A stretch of 64,000 bases of DNA, from contig NZ_JANCPR020000003.1 of assembly GCF_028657195.3 (NCBI RefSeq), forward strand, positions 273,244 to 337,243, written 5' to 3'. Shown here piece by piece: positions 1 through 9,197 of the stretch. Within the stretch, counting starts at the first letter, position 1, and every line of letters starts with the position of its first letter. Made by a program: the position numbers and the translations under genes. Source of the DNA: Streptomyces iconiensis (GTDB taxonomy: Bacteria > Actinomycetota > Actinomycetes > Streptomycetales > Streptomycetaceae). A model generated the notes under the pieces. That model did not search any database, was not told the origin of the DNA, and saw only the letters and a list, made by a program, of their open reading frames with translations.

Positions 1-1662
1 GCCAGCCTGTGGCGGCAGGCGCAGCTCTGCTCCCGGCAGGGCCTGTTCGAGGTCACCGAGGGGATCTACCAGGTGCGGGGCCTGGACCTGTCCAACATGA
101 CGATCGTCGAGGGCGAGCGGGGCGTCCTCGTCATCGACCCGCTGCTCTCCGCCGAGTGCGCTGCCGCTGCGCTCGCCCTGTACCGCAGGCACCGAGGCGA
201 CCGGCCCGTCACCGGGCTCCTCTACACCCATTCGCACGCGGACCACTTCGGCGGCGCGCGCGGCGTCCTGCCCCCGGGCACCGAGGAGGGCGTGCCGGTA
301 CTGGCTCCCCGTGGCTTCCTGGAGCACGCCGTCAGCGAGAACGTCCACGCGGGCAACGCGATGGCCCGCCGTGCCGTGTTCATGTACGGCGGGCGGCTGG
401 AGAAGGGGCCCGAGGGGCAGATCGGCGCGGGTCTCGGCCTGACGACCTCCACCGGCACCATCACCCTGATCGCGCCCACCGTCGACATCACCCGCACGGG
501 GCAGGAGGAGACGGTCGACGGCTTGCGCCTCGTCTTCCAGCTCACCCCGGGCACCGAGGCACCGGCCGAGATGAACTTCCTCTTCCCCGGCCGCCGCGCC
601 CTGTGCCTGGCCGAGAACGCCACGCACAACATGCACAACATCCAGACCCTGCGCGGCGCCCCGGTGCGGGACGCGCGCATGTGGGCGCGCTATCTGGACG
701 AGGCCATCGGCTTCTTCGACGAGGCGTACGACGTCGCCTTCGCCTCCCACCACTGGCCGACCTGGGGGCGGGACAAAGTGGTGGCGTTCCTCAGCGAACA
801 GCGCGATCTGTACGCGTACATGCACGATCAGACGCTGCGGATGCTCAACGACGGCAAGACGGGCCCCGAGATCGCCGAGGAGCTGCGGCTGCCGCCCGCA
901 CTGGAGAACGCCTGGCACGCGCGCGGCTATTACGGTTCCCTCAACCACAACGTCAAGGCCATCTACCAGCGTTACCTCGGCTGGTTCGACGGCAACCCGG
1001 CCCACCTGTGGGAGCACCCGCCCGCCGAACAGGCGTGGCGGTACGTGGAGGTGGCGGGCGGCGCCGACGAACTGCTCACGAAGGCACGCGCGTACGTCAC
1101 CAAAGGCGACCTGCGCTTCGCCGTGACCCTGCTCAACCACCTCGTCTTCGCCGACGAGAGCAACCAGGAAGCCAAGGACCTCCTGGCGGAGGTCTATGAC
1201 GCGCTGGGCTGCCGGATGGAGAACGCCACCTGGCGCAACTTCTACCTGACAGCGGCCCGTGAGCTGCGGCAAGGCGTGCACCGTATCGCCATCGACGCCA
1301 CGAACCCCCAGGTGGCCACCGCCCTCACGACGGAGATGCTGCTCGACTCCGTGGCAGCCCGTATCGACGGCCCCCGCGCCTGGGACGACGACATCGCCAT
1401 CGACCTCATCCTCAGCGACGAGGAACGCCGCTACCGGCTGACCCTCCACAACGGTGCCCTCACCCATCGCGCCGTCCCGCTGAGCGAGCACCCACGGCGC
1501 ATGGCGGGGCTCACCCTCACCCTGACCAGGCCCCAACTCCGCGGCGCCCTGGCGGGGGAGGGCCTCGACGGGATCGACCAGCAGGGCGACCCCGAACTGC
1601 TGGCCAGGCTCCTCTCGTACGTCACGGTCCCGGACCCGGGCTTCACCATCGTCACCCCGTGA
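1..1662 (+). CDS. Alkyl sulfatase, metallo-beta-lactamase fold (5' end outside window)
   Basis: The reading frame is open from base 1, so the true start lies upstream. An internal ATG at 109 and a GTG at 73 are not the start, because conserved sequence (EVTEGIYQVRGLDLSNM) precedes them. The HxHxDH metal motif (THSHADHFGG, bases 226-255) and a second ligand region (ENATHNMHN, about 613-642) place it in the SdsA1/BDS1 linear alkylsulfatase family, which hydrolyses alkyl sulfate esters with two zinc ions. After the metallo-beta-lactamase domain comes a helical dimerisation region (about 700-1230) and an SCP2-like C-terminal domain rich in beta strands that binds the alkyl chain. It converges on the sugar-kinase gene with a gap of only 9 bases. 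Family assignment is firm; substrate is inferred. Confidence 0.9.
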   Translation, partial: ASLWRQAQLCSRQGLFEVTEGIYQVRGLDLSNMTIVEGERGVLVIDPLLSAECAAAALALYRRHRGDRPVTGLLYTHSHADHFGGARGVLPPGTEEGVPVLAPRGFLEHAVSENVHAGNAMARRAVFMYGGRLEKGPEGQIGAGLGLTTSTGTITLIAPTVDITRTGQEETVDGLRLVFQLTPGTEAPAEMNFLFPGRRALCLAENATHNMHNIQTLRGAPVRDARMWARYLDEAIGFFDEAYDVAFASHHWPTWGRDKVVAFLSEQRDLYAYMHDQTLRMLNDGKTGPEIAEELRLPPALENAWHARGYYGSLNHNVKAIYQRYLGWFDGNPAHLWEHPPAEQAWRYVEVAGGADELLTKARAYVTKGDLRFAVTLLNHLVFADESNQEAKDLLAEVYDALGCRMENATWRNFYLTAARELRQGVHRIAIDATNPQVATALTTEMLLDSVAARIDGPRAWDDDIAIDLILSDEERRYRLTLHNGALTHRAVPLSEHPRRMAGLTLTLTRPQLRGALAGEGLDGIDQQGDPELLARLLSYVTVPDPGFTIVTP

Positions 1663-1671
1663 AGCGCGCCG

Positions 1672-2826
1672 TCAGCCCCTGACGTCAGCGCCCGCCTCCG
1701 CGCCTGTCCCCGGCGCAGCGCCCGTCTCCGTGCCGGGGCTGTGTGCCCGGGTCTCGAAGTAGTGGCGTGCCCTGTCGTGTGCGTCGGGCGGGGCGCCGAG
1801 CGCGTCGAGGCCCAGCAGGGAGGCGCCCAGAACCGGCCGCGCGTGCACGACGCGGGGTACGGCTCGCGGGGCACGCAGGGCGAGGAGCTGGTTGATGCGG
1901 CCGTTGAGGAGAGGGTGTCCGGCGGCGAGGACACCGCCGCCGAGCAGGACCGGGACCTCCTCGTCCAGCAGACCGAGCCGGCGCAGGGCCACGACCACCA
2001 TGGTGACGACCTCCTCGGCCATGCGCTCCACCAGGGAGCGGGCGACGGCGTCACCTTCAGCCGCTGCCCCGAACAGTACGGGGGTCAGCTCCAGGCGTTT
2101 CGCCTGTGGAATGCGCCCCAGGTGCAGGGCCTCTATCAGCGCGTACATCGAGTCCAGCCCGAAGTGCGCGGGCAGCGCCGTACGCAGCAGCGTCGGCTCG
2201 CCCCTGCCGTCCTCGGCGCGTGCGGCGTGCCACAGCGCCTCCTCGCTCAGGCCGCCTCCGCCGCCCCAGTCGCCGGAGAGGCGGCCGATGGCGGGGAAGC
2301 GGGTGGTGCGCCCGTCGGGCAGCATGCCCGCGCAGTTGATGCCGGCGCCGCACACGACGGCGACGCCGCGCGGCGCGGCGTCGCCCTCATGGGCGAGGAG
2401 TCCGGCACGCAGGACGGCGAAGGTGTCGTTGTGCACGGTCACCTTCCTGGCCCAGCCGCGCTCCATGAGAGCCGTGGCCAACTGCTCCTCCTCGACGGGC
2501 AGATCCGCGTTGGCGAGACAGGCCATCACTTGCTGTACGGGGGGTACGGGCGCTCCGGGAGCGGCCGGGGCGCGGCCCGCGTCCGCGTGGGCGCGGGCCA
2601 CGGCCTCGGCCAGTACGTCGACGGCTGCCGTGACTCCGACGGCCGGCGGGCGGAAACCGCCGCCGCGTGCGGTGCCCAGCACGCTGCCGTCGGTGCCGAG
2701 CAGCGCCACGTCGGTCTTGCTGTTGCCCGCGTCGATGGCCAGGACGGCCGGGGTACGCGGGCCGCCCGCCGAAGGCGCCGGCCGGAAGCCGGCTTCCGCG
2801 GCGGACCGGGGTTGGTTCAAGCCCAC
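1672..2826 (-). CDS. BadF/BadG-type N-acetylglucosamine (sugar) kinase
   Basis: This 384-residue protein carries the phosphate-1 loop of the ASKHA ATPase fold near residue 30 (AIDAGNSKTDVALLG) and later acidic motifs (NDTFAVLRAG, VVCGAGINCAG, GDWGGGG) typical of the BadF/BadG/BcrA/BcrD family that includes eukaryotic-type N-acetylglucosamine kinase. It would phosphorylate a sugar or amino sugar in the cytoplasm. The start is a GTG at 2826 with AAGGAG eight bases upstream, and it overlaps the end of the preceding GH4 gene by 10 bases, so the two are translationally coupled. It is the last gene of the sugar-uptake operon. The exact sugar is not visible from sequence; GlcNAc or a related sugar is the most likely. 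Confidence 0.85.
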   Translation of the reverse strand: MGLNQPRSAAEAGFRPAPSAGGPRTPAVLAIDAGNSKTDVALLGTDGSVLGTARGGGFRPPAVGVTAAVDVLAEAVARAHADAGRAPAAPGAPVPPVQQVMACLANADLPVEEEQLATALMERGWARKVTVHNDTFAVLRAGLLAHEGDAAPRGVAVVCGAGINCAGMLPDGRTTRFPAIGRLSGDWGGGGGLSEEALWHAARAEDGRGEPTLLRTALPAHFGLDSMYALIEALHLGRIPQAKRLELTPVLFGAAAEGDAVARSLVERMAEEVVTMVVVALRRLGLLDEEVPVLLGGGVLAAGHPLLNGRINQLLALRAPRAVPRVVHARPVLGASLLGLDALGAPPDAHDRARHYFETRAHSPGTETGAAPGTGAEAGADVRG

Positions 2827-4082
2827 GCCAGGTGCTCCTTGTTGTGCGCGAGCAGCTGGTCGGTGAGCTGCTCGGCGTACTCGATCTGGCCGATGAGGGG
2901 ATGGGCGAGCAGCGCCTTGAAGACGCGGTCACGGCCGCCGTGCAGGGCGGCACGCAGAGCCAGGTCCTCGTACGCGGTCACGTGCGCGATCAGCCCGGTG
3001 AACTGCGGGTCGAGCGCGGGTACGGGCAGCGGGTGCGCGCCGTCCTTGTCGATACGGGCCTGGGTCTCGATCACGGCGTCGTCGGGGAGGAAGGGCAGCG
3101 TGCCCCGGTTGAGGGTGTTCACCGCCTGGTACGTGCTGCCGCGCTCGCGCAGCAGGGAGGCCGCGAGGTCGACGGCGGCCTCCGAGTAGTAGGCGCCGCC
3201 GCGGCGGGCGAGAAGTTCCGGCTTGGTGTCCAGGGCCGGATCGGCGTACATCTCCAGCAGCTCCCGCTCCAGCGCCGCCACCTCGGCCGCCCGGGTGGGG
3301 GCGCCGCGCTGGGCGCGTACCACCTCGTCGTGCGCGTAGTAGTAGCGCAGGTAGTAGGAGGGGACGACGCCGAGGCGGTCGACCAGGGAGCGTGGCATGT
3401 GCAGGTCGTCGGCGACGGCCTCACCGTGCTCGGCCAGCAGTTTGGGCAGGACGTCAGCGCCCTCGGGCCCGCCCAGGCGCACGCCCAGCTCCCAGGTGAG
3501 GTGGTTGAGCCCGACGTGGTCGAGGTGCACCTCGGAGGGGGAGGTGTTCAGCAGCTTGGCGAACTTCCGCTGGAAACCGATCGCCACATTGCACAGGCCG
3601 ACCGCCTTGTGTCCGGCCGTGAGCAGGGCGCGGGTGACGATGCCGACGGGGTTGGTGAAGTCGATGATCCAGGCGTCGGGGTTGCTCCTGCGGACCCGTT
3701 CGGCGATGTCGAGGACGACGGGAACGGTGCGCAGCGCCTTGGCCAGGCCGCCGGCTCCCGTGGTCTCCTGGCCCACGCAGCCGCACTCCTGCGGCCAGGT
3801 CTCGTCGCGGTCGCGGGCCGCCTGGCCGCCCACGCGCAGCTGGAGCAGCACGGCGTCGGCGCCGTCCACGCCCGCGTCCAGGTCGGACGTGGTCGTGATG
3901 GTGCCGGGGTGGCCCTGCCTGGCGAAGATGCGCCGGGCCAGGCCGCCGACGAGTTCCAGCCGCTCGGCGGCCGGGTCGATCAGGGTCAGCTCGTCGATCG
4001 GGAGCACGTCACGCAACCGTGCGAAACCGTCGATGAGTTCGGGTGTGTAGGTCGAGCCTCCGCCGACCACTGCGAGCTTCAT
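2817..4082 (-). CDS. GH4 6-phospho-beta-glucosidase family enzyme
   Basis: The 421-residue protein begins with a dinucleotide-binding loop (VVGGGSTYTPEL, residues 5-16) and has the metal-binding Cys of glycoside hydrolase family 4 at residue 164 (LCNVAIG) and the later His-containing motif GLNHLTW (191-197). GH4 enzymes use NAD and a divalent metal in a redox-assisted hydrolysis, and most act on 6-phosphorylated disaccharides. There is no phosphotransferase gene here, however: uptake is by an ABC transporter, so the substrate may be unphosphorylated, or phosphorylated after entry by the neighbouring kinase. It lies between the permease genes and the kinase, five bases after the second permease stop. 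Family assignment is firm; the substrate is open. Confidence 0.9.
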   Translation of the reverse strand: MKLAVVGGGSTYTPELIDGFARLRDVLPIDELTLIDPAAERLELVGGLARRIFARQGHPGTITTTSDLDAGVDGADAVLLQLRVGGQAARDRDETWPQECGCVGQETTGAGGLAKALRTVPVVLDIAERVRRSNPDAWIIDFTNPVGIVTRALLTAGHKAVGLCNVAIGFQRKFAKLLNTSPSEVHLDHVGLNHLTWELGVRLGGPEGADVLPKLLAEHGEAVADDLHMPRSLVDRLGVVPSYYLRYYYAHDEVVRAQRGAPTRAAEVAALERELLEMYADPALDTKPELLARRGGAYYSEAAVDLAASLLRERGSTYQAVNTLNRGTLPFLPDDAVIETQARIDKDGAHPLPVPALDPQFTGLIAHVTAYEDLALRAALHGGRDRVFKALLAHPLIGQIEYAEQLTDQLLAHNKEHLAWA

Positions 4083-4087
4083 GTGTC

Positions 4088-5059
4088 TCAGCCCTTTACT
4101 CCGGTGAGGGTGACGCCTTCGACGAAGGCCTTCTGTGCGAAGAAGAAGACGATGATGACCGGGGCCATGACCAGCAAGGTCGCCGCCATGGTCAAGTTCC
4201 AGTCCACACTATGTGCTGACTTGAACGATTCGAGCCCGTAACTGAGCGTCCAGGCGCCCGGGTTCTGTGCCGCGTAGATCTGCGGGCCGAAGTAGTCGTT
4301 CCAGCAGTAGAAGAACTGGAAGAGCGCGATCGCCGCGATACCGGGCTTCGCCATCGGGACGACGACGCGCAGCAGCGTGCGCAGCTCGCCGCAGCCGTCG
4401 ATCCGCGCCGACTCCACGTACTCCTTCGGGATCGTCAGCAGGAACTGCCGCAGCAGGAAGATCGAGTACGCGTCGCCGAAGGCCATCGGGATGATCAGCG
4501 GCCACAGCGTGCCCGACAGATGGAACTGCTGTGCCCACACCAGGTACATCGGCACGACGATCACCTGCGGCGGCAGCATCATCGTGGAGATGACCAGCAG
4601 CATCGCCGTCCGCCTGCCACGGAAGCGGAACTTGGCGAGCGCGTAGGCGACCGGGATGGAGGAGCACACCGTGAACACGGTGCCGACCAGCGCGTACATC
4701 AGGGAGTTGCGCCACCAGTCGAGGAAGCCCGGGGTCCGGAAGACCTTGGTGTAGTTCTCCCAGTGCCAGGAGGTGGGCCACAGCTCGCCGCTCATGGCCT
4801 GCCCGTCGCTCATCACCGAGGTGAGGAAGACGAAGACGAACGGCAGCACGAAGGCCAGCGCCAGCGCGATCGCCATGCTGTGCACGGCTATCCAGTGCAG
4901 CGCCCGCTTGCGGCGGGCACTGCGGCCGGCAGCCGAGGAGCCGGATGACGGCGCACCGGCCGCCGTGCGCTGCCTGGCCCCTGGTGACGGCAGCGCGGCG
5001 TTCGGGGCCGCTGGCGGCTGCGGGTTCATCGGTGGTGTCGGGGTCGTCGGGGTCGTCAT
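4088..5059 (-). CDS. Carbohydrate ABC transporter permease (MalG-like)
   Basis: About 323 residues from the ATG at 5059, preceded four bases upstream by the stop of the companion permease. A Pro/Ala-rich cytoplasmic N-terminus (about 50 residues) precedes six predicted membrane segments. The conserved cytoplasmic EAA loop lies near residues 205-225 (EYVESARIDGCGELRTLL...P), the site where the ATPase docks. It forms the channel with the gene upstream. No ATPase gene is in the operon, which is normal for Streptomyces sugar importers that share the MsiK ATPase. A longer open frame back to 5332 exists, but it runs inside the upstream permease gene and is rejected. Confidence 0.92.
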   Translation of the reverse strand: MTTPTTPTPPMNPQPPAAPNAALPSPGARQRTAAGAPSSGSSAAGRSARRKRALHWIAVHSMAIALALAFVLPFVFVFLTSVMSDGQAMSGELWPTSWHWENYTKVFRTPGFLDWWRNSLMYALVGTVFTVCSSIPVAYALAKFRFRGRRTAMLLVISTMMLPPQVIVVPMYLVWAQQFHLSGTLWPLIIPMAFGDAYSIFLLRQFLLTIPKEYVESARIDGCGELRTLLRVVVPMAKPGIAAIALFQFFYCWNDYFGPQIYAAQNPGAWTLSYGLESFKSAHSVDWNLTMAATLLVMAPVIIVFFFAQKAFVEGVTLTGVKG

Positions 5060-5063
5060 GGGG

Positions 5064-6122
5064 TCAGTCCTCCGCCGACAGCAGGCCGCTCTTGCGGCGC
5101 ATGAGCAGTACGGTGACAGCCATCGCGATCGCGAACAGTACGAGCGACAGCACGCTGGCGGCACCTGTGTTGAAGTTCTGGAAGCCCAGCTGGTACACGA
5201 GCTGCGGGACCGTGATCGTCGAGTGATCGGGGTAGCCGGGCTGGATGACCGTGCCGGGACCGATCGTGATCCCGGATGCCAGCTTTCCGGCCACGAGTGC
5301 CTGGGTGTAGTACTGCATCGTCTGCACCACACCGGTCACCACGGCGAACATCACGATCGGCGTGATGTTCGGCCAGGTCACGTAGCGGAACCGGGACCAG
5401 GCACCCGCGCCGTCCAACTCGGCCGCCTCGTACTGCTCCTTGGGCACGTCCAGCAGCGCGGCCATGAAGATGACCATCAGGTCCCCGATGCCCCACAGCG
5501 AGAGCATCACCAGCGAGGGCTTGGACCACAGCGGGTCGTTGAACCAGTTCGGTCCCTCGATCCCGATGGCGCCGAGCAGTTCGTTGACCGGTCCCGTAGC
5601 CGGGTTGAGCAGGAAGACGAACGCCACGGTCGCGGCCACGGGCGGTGCCAGATACGGCACATAGAACGCGGTACGGAAGAAGCCGACCCCGCTCTTGAGC
5701 TTCGTCACCAGCAGTCCCACACCGATGCCGAAGACGACCCGCAGCGCCACCATCACCACGACCAGCCACAGCGTGTTCCACAGCGCGGGGCCGAACAGGG
5801 GCATCTCCTGGAACACGTACGACCAGTTCCGCAGGCCCACGAAGGTGGGCTCCTTGATCTGGTTGTAGTGCATGAACGAGAAGTAGACGGTCGCGACCAG
5901 CGGATATCCGAAGAAGACCGTGAACCCCACGAGCCAGGGCGACAGGAAACCGATCGTACGCAGCCTGTCCCGCGTCTTCTTGCGGCGCAGCAGCGTCGCC
6001 GTGCTCGGGGCCGACCCGTCACGGGAGCCGGGGCCTGAGCCCGAGCCGGGGCCTGAGCCCGAGCCGCGATCAGGGCCGCGCCCGGAGCCGGAACCGGAAC
6101 CGGAGGAGAGGGAGAGTGCCAT
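5064..6122 (-). CDS. Carbohydrate ABC transporter permease (MalF-like)
   Basis: A 352-residue membrane protein: first transmembrane segment near residues 60-85 (LSPWLVGFTVFFGYPLVATVY), five further hydrophobic segments, and an EAA loop near 250 (EQYEAAELDGAGAWSRF). It is the first permease of the sugar ABC importer and sits 10 bases after the binding-protein gene. The N-terminal 35 residues are almost entirely Gly-Ser-Pro, encoded by a degenerate repeat of GAGCCGGGGCCT-type units (about 6020-6112); such a tail is unusual for the family and looks like expansion of the same simple repeats found in nearby spacers. Confidence 0.92.
   Translation of the reverse strand: MALSLSSGSGSGSGRGPDRGSGSGPGSGSGPGSRDGSAPSTATLLRRKKTRDRLRTIGFLSPWLVGFTVFFGYPLVATVYFSFMHYNQIKEPTFVGLRNWSYVFQEMPLFGPALWNTLWLVVVMVALRVVFGIGVGLLVTKLKSGVGFFRTAFYVPYLAPPVAATVAFVFLLNPATGPVNELLGAIGIEGPNWFNDPLWSKPSLVMLSLWGIGDLMVIFMAALLDVPKEQYEAAELDGAGAWSRFRYVTWPNITPIVMFAVVTGVVQTMQYYTQALVAGKLASGITIGPGTVIQPGYPDHSTITVPQLVYQLGFQNFNTGAASVLSLVLFAIAMAVTVLLMRRKSGLLSAED
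6020..6112. repeat. Simple repeat coding a Gly-Ser-Pro tail
   Basis: A degenerate array of GAGCCGGGGCCTGAGCCC-type units within the 5' end of the MalF-like gene. In the reading frame it gives alternating Gly, Ser and Pro. It is not conserved in this transporter family and probably arose by slippage. Confidence 0.7.
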
Positions 6123-6132
6123 GGCCGGGCTC

Positions 6133-7467
6133 CTAGTTCTCTGCCTGGACGGTGTCGGCGTCGATCTGCCGGTCGAGCGCGCGCAGCCCCGCGTCCAGAT
6201 CGCCCTCCTTGCCCGACTCCACCGAGTAGGCGAAGTCCTGGAGGGCCGTCACGTACTGGCCGCCGGTGGTCGAGGGCGGAAGCGCTTGGCTGTGGGGGTT
6301 CTTCGCGATCCGCAGGAACGTACGGAAGGCCGGATCGGCGTCCAGGTCGGGGGAGTTGAGTGCCGCGTTCGTGGACGGCACGTTGTGGATCGCGTTGGCG
6401 AACGACACGACCTGGTCCGTGTCCGTGGTGAGGAAGCGCAGCAGCTCCCAGGCGGCGTTCTGATGTTTGCTGCTGTGGGCTATCCCGGCGACCGTCCCCG
6501 TCAGGAAGCCGCGCCCGTAGGTGTCGGCCTGCTTGTCGGGCACCGGCAGCGGGGCCACACCCCAGTCGAAGTCGGGCTTGGCCTCCTTGAGCATCAGCCC
6601 GCGCCACTCACCGTCCAGATGCATCGCGAGCTTGCCCGTCATGAAGCCGCTCTGCTTCGACATCTCGTCCCCGAAGCTCTGCCGCAGCCTCTCCAGCGCC
6701 CCGTACCCGCCCTGTGCGTCGGTCAGTTGGCGCATCGTGCGGAAGAACTGCCGGGTGCGGGGCTCCTTCGCGAGCTGCGCCTTGCCGTGCGCGTCGAAGT
6801 AGCGCGGACCCCACTGCGCGAACATCCGGTCAGGACTGTTCTGGTAGAGCCGGAAGTTGGGCATGTACCCGGCCCGCTTGACGTGCCGGCCCTCGCGCTG
6901 TGTGAGCTTGGCCGCGGCCTTGCGGAACTCCGACATGGTGCGCGGCGGACGCGTGATGCCCGCCTTGGCGAACGCGTCCTTGTTGTAGTAGAGCCCGAAG
7001 GCGTCGGCCAGCAGCGGCAGCGCGCACTGCGTGCCCTGGTACTGCGTGTACTCCAGCAGCGTGTTCGGGAAGAGCTTCTTCTTGTCCAGTCCGCTCTTCT
7101 TCAGGAACGGGTCGAGATCGGCCCACATCCCCGAATCGCAGTACTGGCCCACGTTGTTGGTGGTGAACGACGAGACCACATCCGGCGCCTTGTCGCCGCC
7201 CGCGCGCAGGGCCTGGTTGACCGTCGCGTCGTTGACGTTCCCGGTCGCTACGACGTCGATGTTCCGGTGCAGCTTCTCGAAGCGCTCGATGCTCTTGTCG
7301 ATGGCCTTCACCTCACTCGGCTCCGACCATCCGTGCCAGAACTTCAGCGTGACGGGAGCCTTCGGATCGTCGTCGGCGCTCCCGACGCTCGGATTGGCAC
7401 AGCCGGTCAGCAACAACCCGACGGCAAGCAGCACGGTCGGCCAGGCACGCGGACGCGGAGGCGGCAT
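6133..7467 (-). CDS. Sugar ABC transporter substrate-binding lipoprotein
   Basis: I place the start at ATG 7467, giving 444 residues, because AAGGAG lies six bases upstream; an ATG at 7482 has no ribosome site and the open frame further up is repeat-rich spacer. The N-terminus is a lipoprotein signal peptide (AVGLLLTGC, lipidated Cys23). The rest matches family 1 extracellular solute-binding proteins (VTLKFWHGWSEPSE, then a periplasmic-type two-lobe fold with SSFTTNNVGQY and WELLRFLTT). It captures an oligosaccharide outside the cell and delivers it to the two permeases. It is first in the operon, so the operon promoter should lie in the repeat-rich spacer at 7468-7952. Confidence 0.92.
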   Translation of the reverse strand: MPPPRPRAWPTVLLAVGLLLTGCANPSVGSADDDPKAPVTLKFWHGWSEPSEVKAIDKSIERFEKLHRNIDVVATGNVNDATVNQALRAGGDKAPDVVSSFTTNNVGQYCDSGMWADLDPFLKKSGLDKKKLFPNTLLEYTQYQGTQCALPLLADAFGLYYNKDAFAKAGITRPPRTMSEFRKAAAKLTQREGRHVKRAGYMPNFRLYQNSPDRMFAQWGPRYFDAHGKAQLAKEPRTRQFFRTMRQLTDAQGGYGALERLRQSFGDEMSKQSGFMTGKLAMHLDGEWRGLMLKEAKPDFDWGVAPLPVPDKQADTYGRGFLTGTVAGIAHSSKHQNAAWELLRFLTTDTDQVVSFANAIHNVPSTNAALNSPDLDADPAFRTFLRIAKNPHSQALPPSTTGGQYVTALQDFAYSVESGKEGDLDAGLRALDRQIDADTVQAEN

Positions 7468-7952
7468 GGCGGTCTCCTTCATGGGAGGGCGCCGCCCCCG
7501 GCAGGGCGGCTCTTGGGTGGTTACGGGCGGAGTGGGTGCGGAGTGGGGGGCGGGTGCTGAGTGGGGGTGGAGCGGGGGAGTGGGCGGAAGGTGGGAGCGG
7601 GGAGCGGGGTGTGTGGCGGTCGACTGTCGACCGCCGACGAGCGGTGGTCGACGGGCGACGGGCGACGGGCAACGAGTAGCGGGTAACGAGCGGCAGTCGG
7701 GAGGCAACCGGCAACGGCCAGCGGTCGACGGTCGAGGAGGCAGCGGTCGACGAACGGTGGCCGACGGCCGACGGCCGACGGTCGACGGTCGACGGGCGAC
7801 GGCCAGCGAGCGGTGGTCGGCGGCCGACGGTCGGCGGTCGGTTGTCGACCGTCGTCACCATCACCATCACCGTCACCAGAACCGGGCCGCCGCCGGAACC
7901 GGATCGGTGCCAGGACCGGTTCGGTGCCAGGGCCAGCTTCGCGGCGGCCCGG
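7468..7952. other. Repeat-rich spacer (sugar operon upstream region)
   Basis: 485 bases between the binding-protein gene and the ROK gene, both on the minus strand, with no gene I would accept. From about 7620 to 7860 the sequence is a dense array of short, imperfect GTCGACGG / GGCGACGG / GCCGACGG words on both strands, many containing the palindrome GTCGAC. Bases 7530-7600 are a GTGGGGG-rich purine tract on the top strand. The promoter of the sugar operon must lie here, but I cannot point to clear -35/-10 boxes and I see no copy of the ROK operator. Confidence 0.7.
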
Positions 7953-9143
7953 TCACGTGGTGTCGAACACGTGGTCACGCGCCTGCACCAGCGCCGACAG
8001 CAGTGCGCCGCTCAGGATCGGGTCGTCGTCCAGTTCGCTCACCCGCAGCAGGGGCCTGGGCAGTGCGAGTCCGGTCAACTCGCGTTCCACCAGGGCACGC
8101 AGCGGTTCGCCCCCCGCCTGCGGTACGGCGCCTGACAGCACCACCAGCTCCGGGTCGACGACCGCGACCACCGAGGCGACGCCCGACGCCAGCCGCCGCG
8201 CGACCTCCTCGCGCACAGCGGGCTCGGCGAGCGCGTCGGCGAGTGGCTCGCCCTGCGCGAGCCCGCGCACGGCCGGCACGGACACGAGGCTCTGGAAGCC
8301 GCCGCCCGCGTCCGCAGCCGCGTACGTACCGGGGCCACCGTGTGCGAGCGGGGCGCCGGGCAGCGGCATGTAGCCGATCTCGCCGGCCCCGCCCGTCGCG
8401 CCGCGCAGCAGCGTTCCGTTGACGACGACGGCGGCGCCCGTACCGTCGTCCACCCAGATGAGCGCGAAGTTGTCGTGGTCCTGGGCCGCGCCCTCGTGCT
8501 GTTCGGCCATGGCCGCGAGGTTCACGTCGTTGTCGATGGTCACCGGTGTCCCGAGCACCTCGGCCAACTCGGCGCGCAGCGTGCGGGAATGCCAGCCGGG
8601 CAGGTGCGGCGCGTACCGCAGCTCGCCCGTGCGCGGGTCGATCGCACCGGGCGTACCGATGACCGTGGTGTGCGGCTCTTCCGTGCCCAGACCGGCCTGG
8701 ACCAGGGCGCCGTCGACGGCCTCCTTGACGAGTTGCGCGGTGCGGTGCCGCACATCCTCGGCCACGGAGTCCGCCTCCACGCGGGCGTGCCCGACGACCG
8801 TGCCCGCGATGTCGGCGACCACGGCCGAGACGCCGTGGGGATCGGCCGACAGCGCCGCCACATGGGCGGCCTTCGGCTCGATCTCGTACAGCATCGCGCT
8901 CGGCCCCGGCTTGCCCCGCTCCTTGCTGCGTGCGCGTACGAGCCCCATCTCGGTGAGCCGGCGCAGGAGTTGGGAGGCGGTGGGCTTGGACAGCCCTGTG
9001 AGTTCGCTGAGCCGGGTGCGGGTGAGGGTGCCGTGGGCCACGAGCAGATCGAGCGCTGCCCTGTCGTTCATCGCGCGCAGTACGCGCGGCGTGCCCGGGG
9101 TTCCGGCTGTGCCGCTGCCGCTCGGGTCTGCGTGTGTGGCCAT
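7953..9143 (-). CDS. ROK-family transcriptional repressor (NagC/XylR type)
   Basis: 396 residues from ATG 9143. The N-terminal winged helix-turn-helix (about residues 25-85: RTRLSELTGLSKPTASQLLRRL) is followed by the ROK sugar-kinase-like domain (DVNLAAMAEQHEG, DGTGAAVVVNGTLLRG, GEIGYMPLPG). The Cys-rich zinc motif CxCGxxGC that usually follows the GEIG motif is missing (the sequence there is LAHGGPGTY), as in some divergent ROK regulators. It lies upstream of the sugar ABC/GH4/kinase operon in the same direction and is its likely repressor, with a sugar or sugar phosphate as inducer. A perfect palindrome 55 bases upstream suggests autoregulation. A start 13 codons earlier (9182) is possible but adds unconserved sequence. 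Confidence 0.88.
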   Translation of the reverse strand: MATHADPSGSGTAGTPGTPRVLRAMNDRAALDLLVAHGTLTRTRLSELTGLSKPTASQLLRRLTEMGLVRARSKERGKPGPSAMLYEIEPKAAHVAALSADPHGVSAVVADIAGTVVGHARVEADSVAEDVRHRTAQLVKEAVDGALVQAGLGTEEPHTTVIGTPGAIDPRTGELRYAPHLPGWHSRTLRAELAEVLGTPVTIDNDVNLAAMAEQHEGAAQDHDNFALIWVDDGTGAAVVVNGTLLRGATGGAGEIGYMPLPGAPLAHGGPGTYAAADAGGGFQSLVSVPAVRGLAQGEPLADALAEPAVREEVARRLASGVASVVAVVDPELVVLSGAVPQAGGEPLRALVERELTGLALPRPLLRVSELDDDPILSGALLSALVQARDHVFDTT

Positions 9144-9197
9144 GACGTGCCCCGTCCATGCGAGCCGCCCATGCGGAAGCACCCGGGCGGCACTCGT

